In this document: positions 40,443-48,909 of the stretch, piece by piece
Layout: every line of letters starts with the position of its first letter
Numbering within the stretch: position 1 is the stretch's first letter
Origin: UMGS1370 sp963557065
Lineage (GTDB): Bacteria > Bacillota > Clostridia > Lachnospirales > Lachnospiraceae
Assembly (NCBI GenBank): GCA_963557065.1
Contig: CAUWCT010000009.1
Span: forward strand, 1-58,090
Length of the DNA stretch: 58,090 nt
Direction of reading: 5' to 3'
Translations under genes and position numbers: made by a program
The notes under the pieces: model-generated
Told to the model about the DNA's origin: nothing
Database searches by the model: none
Seen by the model: only the letters and a program-made list of their open reading frames with translations

Positions 40443-41657
40443 TTATTTTCCAATTATTGCTACTAACCGGGATATCATCTCATCAATCTCCGATTTTCCT
40501 GCAATCAGAGGAGGAATCAGCCGGATGGTATTCCCCGCCGCAGTGATCAGCACCAGATTCTCTTCCAGCAAAGCCTTTTTTGCCGTCTCTCCTGCTGATA
40601 TATCAGAGCAAAGTTCCAAGCCCTGCATCAGTCCCATTCCTCTGTGAGCTGCCACTGCCGGACAGGTATCCTTTAGCTCCTCTAATTTTTCCCACAAATA
40701 TTGTCCCATTTCCTGCACATGGGTCAATAAGTCTCTCTCTTCAAAAATATCCAGCACAGATAAAGCCGCTGCACAAACCAGCGGATTTCCCCCGTAAGTA
40801 CTTCCATGATCTCCTGGAACCATGGCCAAGGCTGCCTTCCCGCAGGCTAAAAATGCGCCGATCGGAACGCCATTTCCCAGCGCTTTTGCCACCGCCATCA
40901 CATCTGGTTTTACCCCATAATGCTGCCATGCAAACATCCGGCCGGTGCGCCCCATTCCGCACTGAACTTCATCTAAAATCATCAGTATATCCAGATCATC
41001 GCACAGTTTGCGTATTCCCTGCAAAAACTCTTTTTCTGCCGGATAAATACCTCCTTCTCCCTGGATGGTCTCCAAAATTACTGCACAGGTCTGATCCGTT
41101 ATAAGCTGTTTCACACTGTCCAGATTATTGTACTGAGCAAACTTAATCCCTGGTATCAGAGGCTGAAACGGCTCCTGGTAAGGCGCATTTCCGGTAACCG
41201 ACAATGCCCCCATACTGCGCCCATGAAAAGAATGGGTCATGGCAATAATCTCTGCATCCTTCTGACAGGTTCCGCTTTTTTGTTTTTTATTATACGCATA
41301 CCGGCGGGCAATTTTTAATGCGCCTTCAATGGCTTCTGTTCCGCTGTTGGTAAAAAACACTTTGTCCATTCCAGAAACTTTTAACAGCTTTTCTCCTGCT
41401 TTTACAGCCGGCTCATTGTAAAATAAATTGGATGTGTGAGTCAGTTTGTCGATCTGTTTTTTTACCGCCCTGCTGAAAGTCTCATCACCATATCCCAGGG
41501 CCATGACAGCAATTCCTGCGCCAAAATCTAAGTATTCTCTGCCCTCTGTATCATACAGATACATCCCTTTTCCATGGTCAAATACCACCGGAAACCGATT
41601 GTATGTCTTATAAAAAACCTGCTCTCCCAGGTTCATTAACTGCTCTTTATCTGCCAT
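40443..41657 (-). CDS. argD: Acetylornithine aminotransferase
   Basis: PLP-dependent class III aminotransferase of 404 residues converting N-acetylglutamate semialdehyde to N-acetylornithine. Motifs include NSGTEAIEGALKIAR, SFHGRSMGALSVTG, ILDEVQCGMGRTG with the PLP-binding lysine in VAVAKALGNGVPIGA, and GSTYGGNPL. It overlaps argB by 11 bases and is the last gene of the argC-J-B-D operon, followed by a terminator. Confidence 0.95.
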   Translation of the reverse strand: MADKEQLMNLGEQVFYKTYNRFPVVFDHGKGMYLYDTEGREYLDFGAGIAVMALGYGDETFSRAVKKQIDKLTHTSNLFYNEPAVKAGEKLLKVSGMDKVFFTNSGTEAIEGALKIARRYAYNKKQKSGTCQKDAEIIAMTHSFHGRSMGALSVTGNAPYQEPFQPLIPGIKFAQYNNLDSVKQLITDQTCAVILETIQGEGGIYPAEKEFLQGIRKLCDDLDILMILDEVQCGMGRTGRMFAWQHYGVKPDVMAVAKALGNGVPIGAFLACGKAALAMVPGDHGSTYGGNPLVCAAALSVLDIFEERDLLTHVQEMGQYLWEKLEELKDTCPAVAAHRGMGLMQGLELCSDISAGETAKKALLEENLVLITAAGNTIRLIPPLIAGKSEIDEMISRLVAIIGK

Positions 41658-42546
41658 GATTATCCTCCTTGCTGCCGCTTACAATGGCCGTCCCGATTCC
41701 GTTATTGGTAAAGATTTCAAGCAGCAGGCAGTGGGGAATCCTGCCATCCAGAATATGCACCCGGTTTACCCCGTTTTCAATAGCATCTATGCAGTTTTGC
41801 AGTTTGGGAAGCATGCCGCCGCCTAACATGCCGCTGTCTACAAATGTTTTTGCCTCTGCTGCTGTCATCGCTGAAATCAGAGAACTTTTATCTTCATAAT
41901 CCTTATAAACGCCTTCCACATCTGTTAAAAACGCCAGCTTTTCTGCGCTTACAGCCCTGGCAATGGCGCAGGCTGCATCGTCTGCATTAATATTGTAGCT
42001 TACATAATTGCTGTCAAATCCAATGGGGCAGATAATGGGAAGGAAATCTTTTTCCAGCAAATCGTAAATAATCTGCGGATTTACTTCTGTAATATTTCCT
42101 ACAAAGCCAATATCCTGGCCGCCGGAAAGCTTTCTCTCGCATTTTAGCAGACAACCGTCTTTTCCGCTGATTCCCACTGCCTGACATCCCAGTTCATTCA
42201 CCATCTGCACCAGACTTTTATTGACCTTATTTAACACCATTTCTACAATCTCCATGGTAGGTTCATCGGTAAAGCGAAGGCCGTTTACAAACCTGGGTTC
42301 CATGCCTACCTTGCTGACCCAGCGGCTGATCTCTTTGCCTCCTCCATGGATGATAATCGGTTTAAATCCAACTAACTTTAACAGCACAACGTCCTGGATC
42401 ACGTGGCGTTTCAGCTCTTCATCTACCATAGCGCTGCCACCGTATTTTACCACGATAATCTTGCGGTTAAACCGCTGAATATAGGGCAGAGCTTCGATTA
42501 ATGTCTCTGCCTTCTGCATAATTTCTGCCTCTAATTTCATCTTCAT
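41647..42546 (-). CDS. argB: Acetylglutamate kinase
   Basis: Amino-acid kinase of 299 residues: VVKYGGSAMVDEELK, IIHGGGKEIS, RFVNGLRFTDEPTMEIVEM, NINADDAACAIARAV and GGMLPKLQNCIDAI. It phosphorylates N-acetylglutamate, normally the arginine-feedback-inhibited step when argJ is bifunctional. Either of the first two methionines could be the start; the second (42540) has better spacing from AAGGGG. Confidence 0.96.
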   Translation of the reverse strand: MKMKLEAEIMQKAETLIEALPYIQRFNRKIIVVKYGGSAMVDEELKRHVIQDVVLLKLVGFKPIIIHGGGKEISRWVSKVGMEPRFVNGLRFTDEPTMEIVEMVLNKVNKSLVQMVNELGCQAVGISGKDGCLLKCERKLSGGQDIGFVGNITEVNPQIIYDLLEKDFLPIICPIGFDSNYVSYNINADDAACAIARAVSAEKLAFLTDVEGVYKDYEDKSSLISAMTAAEAKTFVDSGMLGGGMLPKLQNCIDAIENGVNRVHILDGRIPHCLLLEIFTNNGIGTAIVSGSKEDNHGR

Positions 42547-42565
42547 TTCCCCTTTTATTTTGGTG

Positions 42566-43789
42566 TTAAGAGCGGTAATCTGCGTTAATTTTTACATAGT
42601 CAAAGGTCAAATCGCATCCCCATGCTGTAGCAGAAGCATCTCCCATTTTAATATCTGCAGTGGCCGTTACCTCCGGCTGCGACAGGATTTCTGTTGCTTT
42701 TTCTTCGCTATATGGGAGGGCAACTCCGTTCTCTATAATCTTTAATTTGCCTGCTGCACTTTCAAAATACAAGTCTACCTGTTCCGGATCAAACTGCGCT
42801 CCCGAATACCCCATGGCGCATAAAATCCTGCCCCAGTTGGCATCATGCCCAAAGATGGCTGCCTTGGTAAGAGAGGAAGTAATAATGGATTTTGACAGGA
42901 TTACTGCCTGTTTCTTGCTTTCTGCGCCCACTACTTTTACTTCAAATAAAGCTGTGCATCCTTCCCCGTCCCCTGCCATTTTTTTAGCCAAAGTTTCATT
43001 TATATAGTTTAATGCCCTGCAAAATTCCTGATAATCCTGATTCTTTTCTGTAATTTCCGGATTTCCTGCCTGTCCGTTTGCTAAAAGGAGAACCGTATCA
43101 TTGGTGGAAGTGTCTCCATCTACAGAAATCATATTGTAGGTATCTTTCACATCCTCGCTCAGGGCCTCCTGCAAAAGTTCCTTTGAGATTGCTGCATCTG
43201 TGGTGACAAAGCTTAACATGGTGCACATATTGGGATGAATCATGCCCGATCCCTTGCACATGCCGCCAATTGTAACTGTTTTTCCACCTAAAATGATGGT
43301 AACTGCCGCCTCTTTTTTCTTTGTATCCGTCGTCATAATCGCCCTGGCAGCATTACTTCCCGCCTCTTTGGTGTCAGACAAAACAGGAGCCATTGTTTCG
43401 ATTCCTGCTGTAATTTTGTCCATGGGAAGCTGCATGCCAATCACGCCGGTTGATGCCACTAAAACACTGCTTTCGGGAATATTCAGCGCCCTTGAAGCAG
43501 CCCTGGCAGTCTCTTTGCAGTATTCCATTCCCTCTGTGCTGGTACAGGCATTGGCAATTCCTGCATTTATTACCACTGCATGGGCGCTGGCGCCGCTTGC
43601 CACCTGGTTTTTATCCCATTTTACAGGGGCCGCTTTTACCAGATTTGTGGTAAATGTACCAGCTGACACGCAAGGACTTTTACTGTAAAGAAGCGCCATG
43701 TCCTGCCTGTTTTGATACTTAATTCCCGCTGCTGCTGAAGCTGCTAAAAACCCTATTGCCGCTGTCGCTCCGCCTTCTATTATTTTCAT
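42566..43789 (-). CDS. argJ: Glutamate N-acetyltransferase / amino-acid acetyltransferase ArgJ
   Basis: Ntn-fold enzyme of 407 residues that recycles the acetyl group from N-acetylornithine to glutamate and may also use acetyl-CoA. The self-cleavage site lies in GMIHPNMCTMLSFVTTD, cutting before the catalytic threonine; a cysteine replaces the usual alanine just before it. GVIGMQLPMDKI and FGHDANWGRILCAMGYSGA are also present. It is placed between the GNAT gene and argB. Confidence 0.95.
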   Translation of the reverse strand: MKIIEGGATAAIGFLAASAAAGIKYQNRQDMALLYSKSPCVSAGTFTTNLVKAAPVKWDKNQVASGASAHAVVINAGIANACTSTEGMEYCKETARAASRALNIPESSVLVASTGVIGMQLPMDKITAGIETMAPVLSDTKEAGSNAARAIMTTDTKKKEAAVTIILGGKTVTIGGMCKGSGMIHPNMCTMLSFVTTDAAISKELLQEALSEDVKDTYNMISVDGDTSTNDTVLLLANGQAGNPEITEKNQDYQEFCRALNYINETLAKKMAGDGEGCTALFEVKVVGAESKKQAVILSKSIITSSLTKAAIFGHDANWGRILCAMGYSGAQFDPEQVDLYFESAAGKLKIIENGVALPYSEEKATEILSQPEVTATADIKMGDASATAWGCDLTFDYVKINADYRS

Positions 43790-43816
43790 GATCCGGTCTC
43801 CTTTTTATCCAATGAT

Positions 43817-43838
43817 GTTGGGGTCAAAAGCCCCCAAC
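43817..43838. other. Intercistronic hairpin upstream of argJ
   Basis: GTTGGGG (43817-43823) pairs with CCCCAAC (43832-43838) across an 8-base loop. It lies in the 98-base gap between the GNAT gene and argJ, the longest gap in the operon, and may affect relative expression or mRNA processing. The rest of the gap shows nothing recognisable. Confidence 0.45.
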
Positions 43839-43887
43839 TACGATATCCACGGATTGTTCCGCGTTTCACACTCCCACAATCCTGATA

Positions 43888-44340
43888 TCACCCAATAAAT
43901 TTCGTAATATTTTCTTCATTTAAGATGAAATCATAGCAGTTGACATCCTCCCGTTCATTCCAGCCCACTCCCTGCCAGAATGCATTTCCCACCTGGTTGG
44001 ATTTAAAGGCAATCAGACTGACCTTGTTGATGCCTTCCTCTTTCAGAGCATACATGCACCACTTAGCCATCTGGTGTCCAATGCCCTGTTTTCGATACTG
44101 TTTTTCCACGCATACGTGGTAAAAATAGCCGGTTCTCCCATCATGTCCGCATAGAATATTGCCAATAATCCGGCCGCTTTGGACTGCCACTACGCTGGTG
44201 GAAGGATTGCGCTTTAAAAACCTTGCTACCCCTTCCCTGGAATCGTCCAGAGAGCGGATTCCAAAGCCGGTTATAGTCTGCCACAATTTAAAAACCTGGT
44301 CATAATCTTCTATTTTCATGGGACGATACAAAATCTGCAT
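43888..44340 (-). CDS. GNAT-family acetyltransferase in the arg operon
   Basis: A 150-residue GNAT protein with the acetyl-CoA motif FYHVCVEKQYRKQGIGHQMAKWCMYAL and a following SLIAFKSNQVGNAFWQGVGW segment. It starts 9 bases after argC. It could acetylate an amino acid or a protein; ArgA-type glutamate acetylation is possible but not shown, and argJ in this operon may already perform that reaction. Confidence 0.85.
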   Translation of the reverse strand: MQILYRPMKIEDYDQVFKLWQTITGFGIRSLDDSREGVARFLKRNPSTSVVAVQSGRIIGNILCGHDGRTGYFYHVCVEKQYRKQGIGHQMAKWCMYALKEEGINKVSLIAFKSNQVGNAFWQGVGWNEREDVNCYDFILNEENITKFIG

Positions 44341-44349
44341 GATACCTCC

Positions 44350-45390
44350 TTATGGGAACATTGGAATCTGCTTTAACCCCGTATTTTCCGGCAGGCCAAA
44401 CAGCAGATTCATGTTTTGAACAGCCTGCCCCGCAGCGCCTTTTACCACATTGTCAATGGCTCCCATCATCACGATCCGGTTGGTTCTGGGATCAATTTTA
44501 AAGTTTATGTCTGCAAAATTGCTTCCTTCCACAAAGCGAGTCTGGGGAACCATGTCTTTTTCCAAAACCCGTACGAAATACTCATTCCCATAATAGCTGT
44601 CGTATACTGCTTTTACCTCTTCATGGGAAACATTTTTGGTTAAAGAAGCATATGCTGTCACCAGAATCCCTCGATTCATGGGGACTAAATGAGGGGTAAA
44701 GCTGATAGTAACCGGCTGTCCGGACACATAAGAAAGCTGCTCTTCAATCTCTGGTGTATGCCGGTGGGAAGCAACGCCATAAGCCTTGATATTTTCATTT
44801 ACTTCGCAGTACAGGCTGTCTGTCTTTGCCCCTCTGCCTGCCCCTGACGTGCCGGATTTCGCGTCAATAATCATCGTGGACATGTCAATCAGTCCTTCCT
44901 TTGCCAAAGGATATACAGATAGGAACGAGCAGGTGGGATAACAGCCCGGATTGGCAATCAGTCTGGCATTTTTTATGGACTCTCTGTTGATTTCCGGAAG
45001 GCCGTAGACCGCCTCCTCAATAAACTGAGGACTTGCATGGGGGATTTTATACCACTCTTCATATATGGAAACGTCTTTGATTCGGAAATCTGCACTTAAA
45101 TCTATGATTTTTACTTTTGATAGAATTTCTTCATTTATTAAGGAAGCACAAAGTCCCTGGGGAGCTGCCATAAAAATAACATCCACCAGATCGGCCAGTT
45201 CTTCGATATCATCTGCCCTGCACACATCCTCTGTCATCCCAAACAGGTTCTGATAAATGGAAGCATATTTCTTATCAATATAACTTTTGGAGCCATACCA
45301 TTTAATTTCTACATCCTCTCTCTGGAGCAAAAGCCTTGCCAGTTCGCCTCCTGCATAACCGGTTGCTCCGATAATCCCTGCTTTTATCAT
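44350..45390 (-). CDS. argC: N-acetyl-gamma-glutamyl-phosphate reductase
   Basis: A 346-residue NADP-dependent reductase: MIKAGIIGATGYAGGELARLL, APQGLCASL, the active-site cysteine in IANPGCYPTCSF, and KSGTSGAGRGAK. The start was set here because GGAGGG precedes it and it begins the Rossmann motif; the frame stays open 45 codons further up without support. First gene of the argC-GNAT-argJ-argB-argD operon. Confidence 0.96.
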   Translation of the reverse strand: MIKAGIIGATGYAGGELARLLLQREDVEIKWYGSKSYIDKKYASIYQNLFGMTEDVCRADDIEELADLVDVIFMAAPQGLCASLINEEILSKVKIIDLSADFRIKDVSIYEEWYKIPHASPQFIEEAVYGLPEINRESIKNARLIANPGCYPTCSFLSVYPLAKEGLIDMSTMIIDAKSGTSGAGRGAKTDSLYCEVNENIKAYGVASHRHTPEIEEQLSYVSGQPVTISFTPHLVPMNRGILVTAYASLTKNVSHEEVKAVYDSYYGNEYFVRVLEKDMVPQTRFVEGSNFADINFKIDPRTNRIVMMGAIDNVVKGAAGQAVQNMNLLFGLPENTGLKQIPMFP

Positions 45391-45426
45391 ATTATCTTTC
45401 CCTCCAACTTGCTTAAGCTTTTCATA

Positions 45427-45455
45427 ATTATACGCTTTTTGTGAATAATATGCAA
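45427..45455 (-). promoter_or_regulatory. argC promoter with ArgR-box-like palindrome
   Basis: On the minus strand TTGCAT (45450-45455) and TATAAT (45427-45432) are 17 bases apart. The AT-rich near-palindrome TGAATAATATGCA (45442-45454) overlaps the -35 and spacer and resembles an ARG box; ArgR binding is inferred. Confidence 0.65.
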
Positions 45456-45480
45456 GTTGTTTTTTCACAAATATTCGCAT

Positions 45481-45630
45481 GTAACAGTTCAGCCTTGCAT
45501 CTTCTTGCCCGCCTGTGGCGGACAAGAAGCGTCTGACGTCTGCCTATGAAGATTCAGACAGAAAAACTCTTATGAAAACAAACTTTCAATGCTTTTTCCT
45601 GTCTGAATCTTCGCAAGGCTGAACTGTTAC
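45481..45630 (+). mobile_element. MITE-like palindromic element, copy 3, with target-site duplication
   Basis: A 150-bp element with perfect 18-bp terminal inverted repeats (45481-45498, 45613-45630; outer bases GTAACAG/CTGTTAC) and a perfect 14-bp inner stem (45548-45561 with 45599-45612). It is flanked on both sides by ATTCGCAT (45473-45480 and 45631-45638), a perfect 8-bp direct repeat that looks like a target-site duplication. It sits between the divergent argC and argG promoters without destroying either. It has no coding capacity. Confidence 0.9.
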
Positions 45631-45669
45631 ATTCGCATTAAGATTTTAGCAATTTCTCTCATTTAACGC

Positions 45670-45698
45670 TTGCATTTTCTTACATAGTGTTGTATATT
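45670..45698 (+). promoter_or_regulatory. argG promoter with AT-rich palindrome
   Basis: TTGCAT (45670-45675) and TATATT (45693-45698) with 17-base spacing. The -10 is part of the perfect palindrome ATATTTATAAATAT (45694-45707), a plausible ArgR operator. Apart from the two promoters and the MITE-like element, the 354-base argC-argG gap contains nothing else recognisable. Confidence 0.62.
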
Positions 45699-45744
45699 TA
45701 TAAATATCACTTAAGACAGTTACAGATTCAGGAGGATTTTCATT

Positions 45745-46977
45745 ATGAAAGAAAAAGTAGTATTAGCATATTCCGGAGGTTTGGACACAACCGCAATTAT
45801 CCCATGGCTGAAAGAAACCTTTGATTATGAAGTAATTTGCTGCTGCATCGACTGCGGACAGGGCGAAGAGCTGGACGGCCTGGATGAGCGGGCAAAAATG
45901 TCCGGCGCTTCCAAGCTGTATATTGAAAACATTATTGATGATTTCTGCGACAATTACATTATGCCCTGTGTAGAAGCCGGCGCTGTTTATGAAAACAAAT
46001 ATCTGCTGGGCACTTCCATGGCCCGTCCGGCGATTGCAAAAAAATTAGTAGAAATTGCGCGCAAAGAAGGAGCTGTTGCCATCTGCCATGGCGCAACCGG
46101 AAAAGGCAATGATCAGATCCGTTTTGAACTGGGCATTAAGGCATTGGCGCCTGACATCAAGATTATTGCACCATGGCGAATGACTGATGTATGGACCATG
46201 CAGTCCCGCGAAGATGAGATCGCTTACTGCAGGGCTCATGGCATTGACCTCCCATTTTCTGCTGATTCCAGTTACAGCCGGGACCGGAACTTATGGCACA
46301 TCAGCCACGAAGGTCTGGAACTGGAAGATCCGGCAAATGAGCCGAATTACAAACATCTGTTAGTTCTCGGCGTTACTCCGGAAGATGCCCCGGACCAGCC
46401 GGAATATGTAACCATGACTTTTGAAAAAGGCATTCCTACCAGTGTCAATGGAGAAAAAATGAAGGTTTCCCAGATTATTTCCAAATTAAATGAACTGGGC
46501 GGCAAACATGGCATCGGCATTATTGATATCGTAGAAAACCGCGTTGTAGGAATGAAATCCCGCGGCGTTTATGAGACTCCAGGCGGCACTATCCTGATGG
46601 AAGCTCATCAGCAGTTAGAGGAGTTGATTTTAGACCGGGCCACCATGGAAGTGAAGAAAGACATGGCCAACAAGTTTGCACAGATTGTCTACGAGGGCAA
46701 ATGGTATACCCCTCTTAGAGAAGCTGTTCAGGCATTTATTGAGTCTACCCAGCAGTATGTGACAGGAGAAGTAAAATTTAAGCTTTACAAGGGCAATATC
46801 ACCAAGGCCGGCACTACCTCTCCCTACTCACTATATAGTGAGTCTCTGGCTTCTTTCACTACCGGAGACTTATACGATCACCATGACGCTGATGGTTTTA
46901 TCACCTTATTCGGACTTCCATTAAAGGTTCGGGCCATGAAATTGGCAGAAATAAAAAACAATCAGAAAACTGAATAA
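45745..46977 (+). CDS. argG: Argininosuccinate synthase
   Basis: ATP pyrophosphatase-fold enzyme of 410 residues joining citrulline and aspartate. Motifs: VVLAYSGGLDTTAIIPWLKE (P-loop), CHGATGKGNDQIRFE, PWRMTDVWTM, SYSRDRNLWHISHEGLELEDP and YETPGG. No argH follows; the next gene is unrelated. Divergent from argC. Confidence 0.97.
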   Translation: MKEKVVLAYSGGLDTTAIIPWLKETFDYEVICCCIDCGQGEELDGLDERAKMSGASKLYIENIIDDFCDNYIMPCVEAGAVYENKYLLGTSMARPAIAKKLVEIARKEGAVAICHGATGKGNDQIRFELGIKALAPDIKIIAPWRMTDVWTMQSREDEIAYCRAHGIDLPFSADSSYSRDRNLWHISHEGLELEDPANEPNYKHLLVLGVTPEDAPDQPEYVTMTFEKGIPTSVNGEKMKVSQIISKLNELGGKHGIGIIDIVENRVVGMKSRGVYETPGGTILMEAHQQLEELILDRATMEVKKDMANKFAQIVYEGKWYTPLREAVQAFIESTQQYVTGEVKFKLYKGNITKAGTTSPYSLYSESLASFTTGDLYDHHDADGFITLFGLPLKVRAMKLAEIKNNQKTE

Positions 46978-46983
46978 TTTTTC

Positions 46984-47019
46984 TTGAAATTACCCCTATT
47001 ATTTTGCTATAATAGGGGT
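46984..47019 (+). promoter_or_regulatory. Promoter with overlapping 11-bp palindrome upstream of the Bax1-I gene
   Basis: TTGAAA (46984-46989) and TATAAT (47008-47013) are separated by 18 bases. The palindrome ACCCCTATTAT (46992-47002) / ATAATAGGGGT (47009-47019) covers the spacer and the -10. It could be an operator, and the same hairpin could end argG transcription, although no good T-run follows. Confidence 0.65.
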
Positions 47020-47046
47020 GATTAATTTTAACAAGGGGGATTTTCT

Positions 47047-47760
47047 ATGGAATCAATGAACCTGAATGGGCAGCCCTATTCTGCCAGCATGAATCAAACT
47101 GAATCTATTGGGAACTACACAGCAAAAACCTTTGGCTGGATGTTTGCCGGTTTGATCATTACTTTTCTGATTGCACTGTTTGGTTATGCCACAGGAGCAG
47201 TTCTCTATGTATTTGCCGTTCCGTATCTTTATCTGATACTGGGCATTGCAGAACTCTTGCTCGTAATCTTTTTATCGGCCCGTATTCAGAAACTGTCTGT
47301 GGGAGCTGCAAGAGCGCTGTTTTTCACCTATGCAGCACTAAACGGCGTAGTATTCTCCGCCTATTTCTTAATTTATGAAATTGCAGACCTGATTCTGGTG
47401 TTCGGCGCTACTGCTTTGTTTTTCGGTGTAATGGCTGCATTTGGCTATTTTACAAAATCAGATTTAAGCCGTCTGCGCAATTTCCTGGTAGGCGGAACGA
47501 TTTTCCTTCTGGTTTTCTGGATCTTTGCCATGTTTATTGATTTAAGTCAGTTTTCCACCATTGCCTGCACTGTGGGTATTTTTATCTTCTTGGTATTTAC
47601 TGCCTATGATACCCAGAAAATTCGGGCTTACCACGCCTATTACTCCCAGAGTCCTGATATGCTGGCAAAAGCATCCATCTTCAGCGCTTTGGAACTTTAT
47701 CTGGATTTCATCAACCTGTTCTTATATCTAATCCGGGTAATCGGCAGAAACCGCAATTAA
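47047..47760 (+). CDS. Bax inhibitor-1/YccA-family membrane protein
   Basis: A 237-residue protein with seven membrane helices in the arrangement of the TMBIM/Bax inhibitor-1 family: KTFGWMFAGLIITFLIALFG at the start, ARALFFTYAALNGVVFSAYFL in the middle and IFIFLVFTAYDTQKIRAYHAY with the conserved aspartate near the end. Bacterial relatives act as pH-gated calcium leak channels or as FtsH-associated proteins; the role here is not established. An AAGGGGGA site precedes the ATG. Confidence 0.92.
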   Translation: MESMNLNGQPYSASMNQTESIGNYTAKTFGWMFAGLIITFLIALFGYATGAVLYVFAVPYLYLILGIAELLLVIFLSARIQKLSVGAARALFFTYAALNGVVFSAYFLIYEIADLILVFGATALFFGVMAAFGYFTKSDLSRLRNFLVGGTIFLLVFWIFAMFIDLSQFSTIACTVGIFIFLVFTAYDTQKIRAYHAYYSQSPDMLAKASIFSALELYLDFINLFLYLIRVIGRNRN

Positions 47761-47777
47761 GCGGCAATCGTTCAAAC

Positions 47778-47939
47778 CAGTGTACTGTCTTGTTCACTTT
47801 CATCATAATGACACAGAATGAATTTTCAGACTGCAAGACGAGGAATGAGGCGATGCGGCGGCATCGTCGGTTGACAACAACGCAGCAGATGGAAATTCAG
47901 ACATGTCATTATGTGGAATATGAGTGATACAGTACACTG
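47778..47939. repeat. Nested palindromic intergenic element (second family)
   Basis: A 162-bp non-coding element in the convergent gap 47761-47989. The outer arms CAGTGTACTGT (47778-47788) and ACAGTACACTG (47929-47939) are perfect; inner arms CATAATGACA (47804-47813) and TGTCATTATG (47904-47913) are perfect; TGAATTTTCA pairs with TGGAAATTCA with one mismatch; and the core has a CGATGC-GGCG-GCATCG hairpin. It is unrelated in sequence to the three MITE-like copies. No flanking duplication is seen. Confidence 0.8.
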
Positions 47940-47989
47940 AGATTGCAAATTTTTCCGGCTTCCTCAATCTGTTCTAAATATTTTCTTTC

Positions 47990-48853
47990 TCATTTAAACT
48001 TCTTCTCTATTATTCTTATTTTCTCCAGATACTGTTCCAGTTCTTCTACACTTCTTGGCCATGGCAGGGACGGATCTAAGATATTCGTTCTGCATAAACT
48101 GTCAAATAATCTCAGACAGACCGGAAAGACCAGATTGGTTGTTTCAAGGAGCTGTTTGTCTGCCAGTATTTCTCTGGGGTTTCCTTGGCGAAGTACCATC
48201 CCTTCATGAAATATCACTGCTTCATCTGCCCATGAAAGGGCATAATCCACATCATGGGTGGCAATCAGTACTGTTATCCCCCTTTTGGTCATTCTGTCTA
48301 CTGCCTGGTTGACCAGTTGTTCATGTTTCGGATCCAGAGCAGATGCCGGCTCGTCCAAAATTACCAATTCCGGCTCCATGACCAGAACGTCCGCAATGGA
48401 AACCAGCTTTTTTTGTCCCCCCGAAAGAGCATGGACTGGTTTTTCCCGAAAAGAAGTAATGTCCATTTCTTCCATAATCTGCTCAACTTTCCTTTTTGCC
48501 TGCTCTTTTGGCACGCCTAAGTTTAAAAGTCCAAAGGAGATTTCCTGATACACGCTGGCTGAAAATAGCTGATTATCCGGATCCTGAAACACAATTCCCA
48601 CCTTTTTCCGAAGTTCCAATAATCCTCTTCTGGAATAATCCACTGGATTTCCATTGTAAAAAACTGTCCCTGAATCCGGTCTGCAAATCCCATTACAGCA
48701 CAGAAAAAACGTAGATTTTCCAGAACCGTTTGATCCCAAAACTGCCACTTTGCTTCCCCTTTGAATTTGAAGGGAGCAGTCCTTTAGAGCAGCCGTCCTG
48801 CTTCCCTCATAAGAAAATTTCAGGTTTTTTGCCTCTAAAATGATATTGTCCAT
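47990..48853 (-). CDS. cbiO: Cobalt ECF transporter ATPase CbiO
   Basis: ABC ATPase of 287 residues: Walker A VLGSNGSGKST, Q-loop FQDPDNQLF, signature LSGGQKKLVSIADVL, Walker B LVILDEPASALDP and switch ATHDVDYAL. It energises CbiMNQ-mediated cobalt uptake. The start is uncertain between 48853 and a methionine four codons upstream. Last gene of the cbiMNQO operon. Confidence 0.93.
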   Translation of the reverse strand: MDNIILEAKNLKFSYEGSRTAALKDCSLQIQRGSKVAVLGSNGSGKSTFFLCCNGICRPDSGTVFYNGNPVDYSRRGLLELRKKVGIVFQDPDNQLFSASVYQEISFGLLNLGVPKEQAKRKVEQIMEEMDITSFREKPVHALSGGQKKLVSIADVLVMEPELVILDEPASALDPKHEQLVNQAVDRMTKRGITVLIATHDVDYALSWADEAVIFHEGMVLRQGNPREILADKQLLETTNLVFPVCLRLFDSLCRTNILDPSLPWPRSVEELEQYLEKIRIIEKKFK

Positions 48854-48909
48854 CTTCTGTTCCATCTCCTGTTTTCTTCCCTGACATTCGTGCAGGATTT
48901 CCCCTGATA

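Noticed and set aside
43817..43838. Terminator in the arg operon before argJ
   Set aside because: The hairpin has no following T-run in the direction of transcription, so it is listed only as an intercistronic hairpin.
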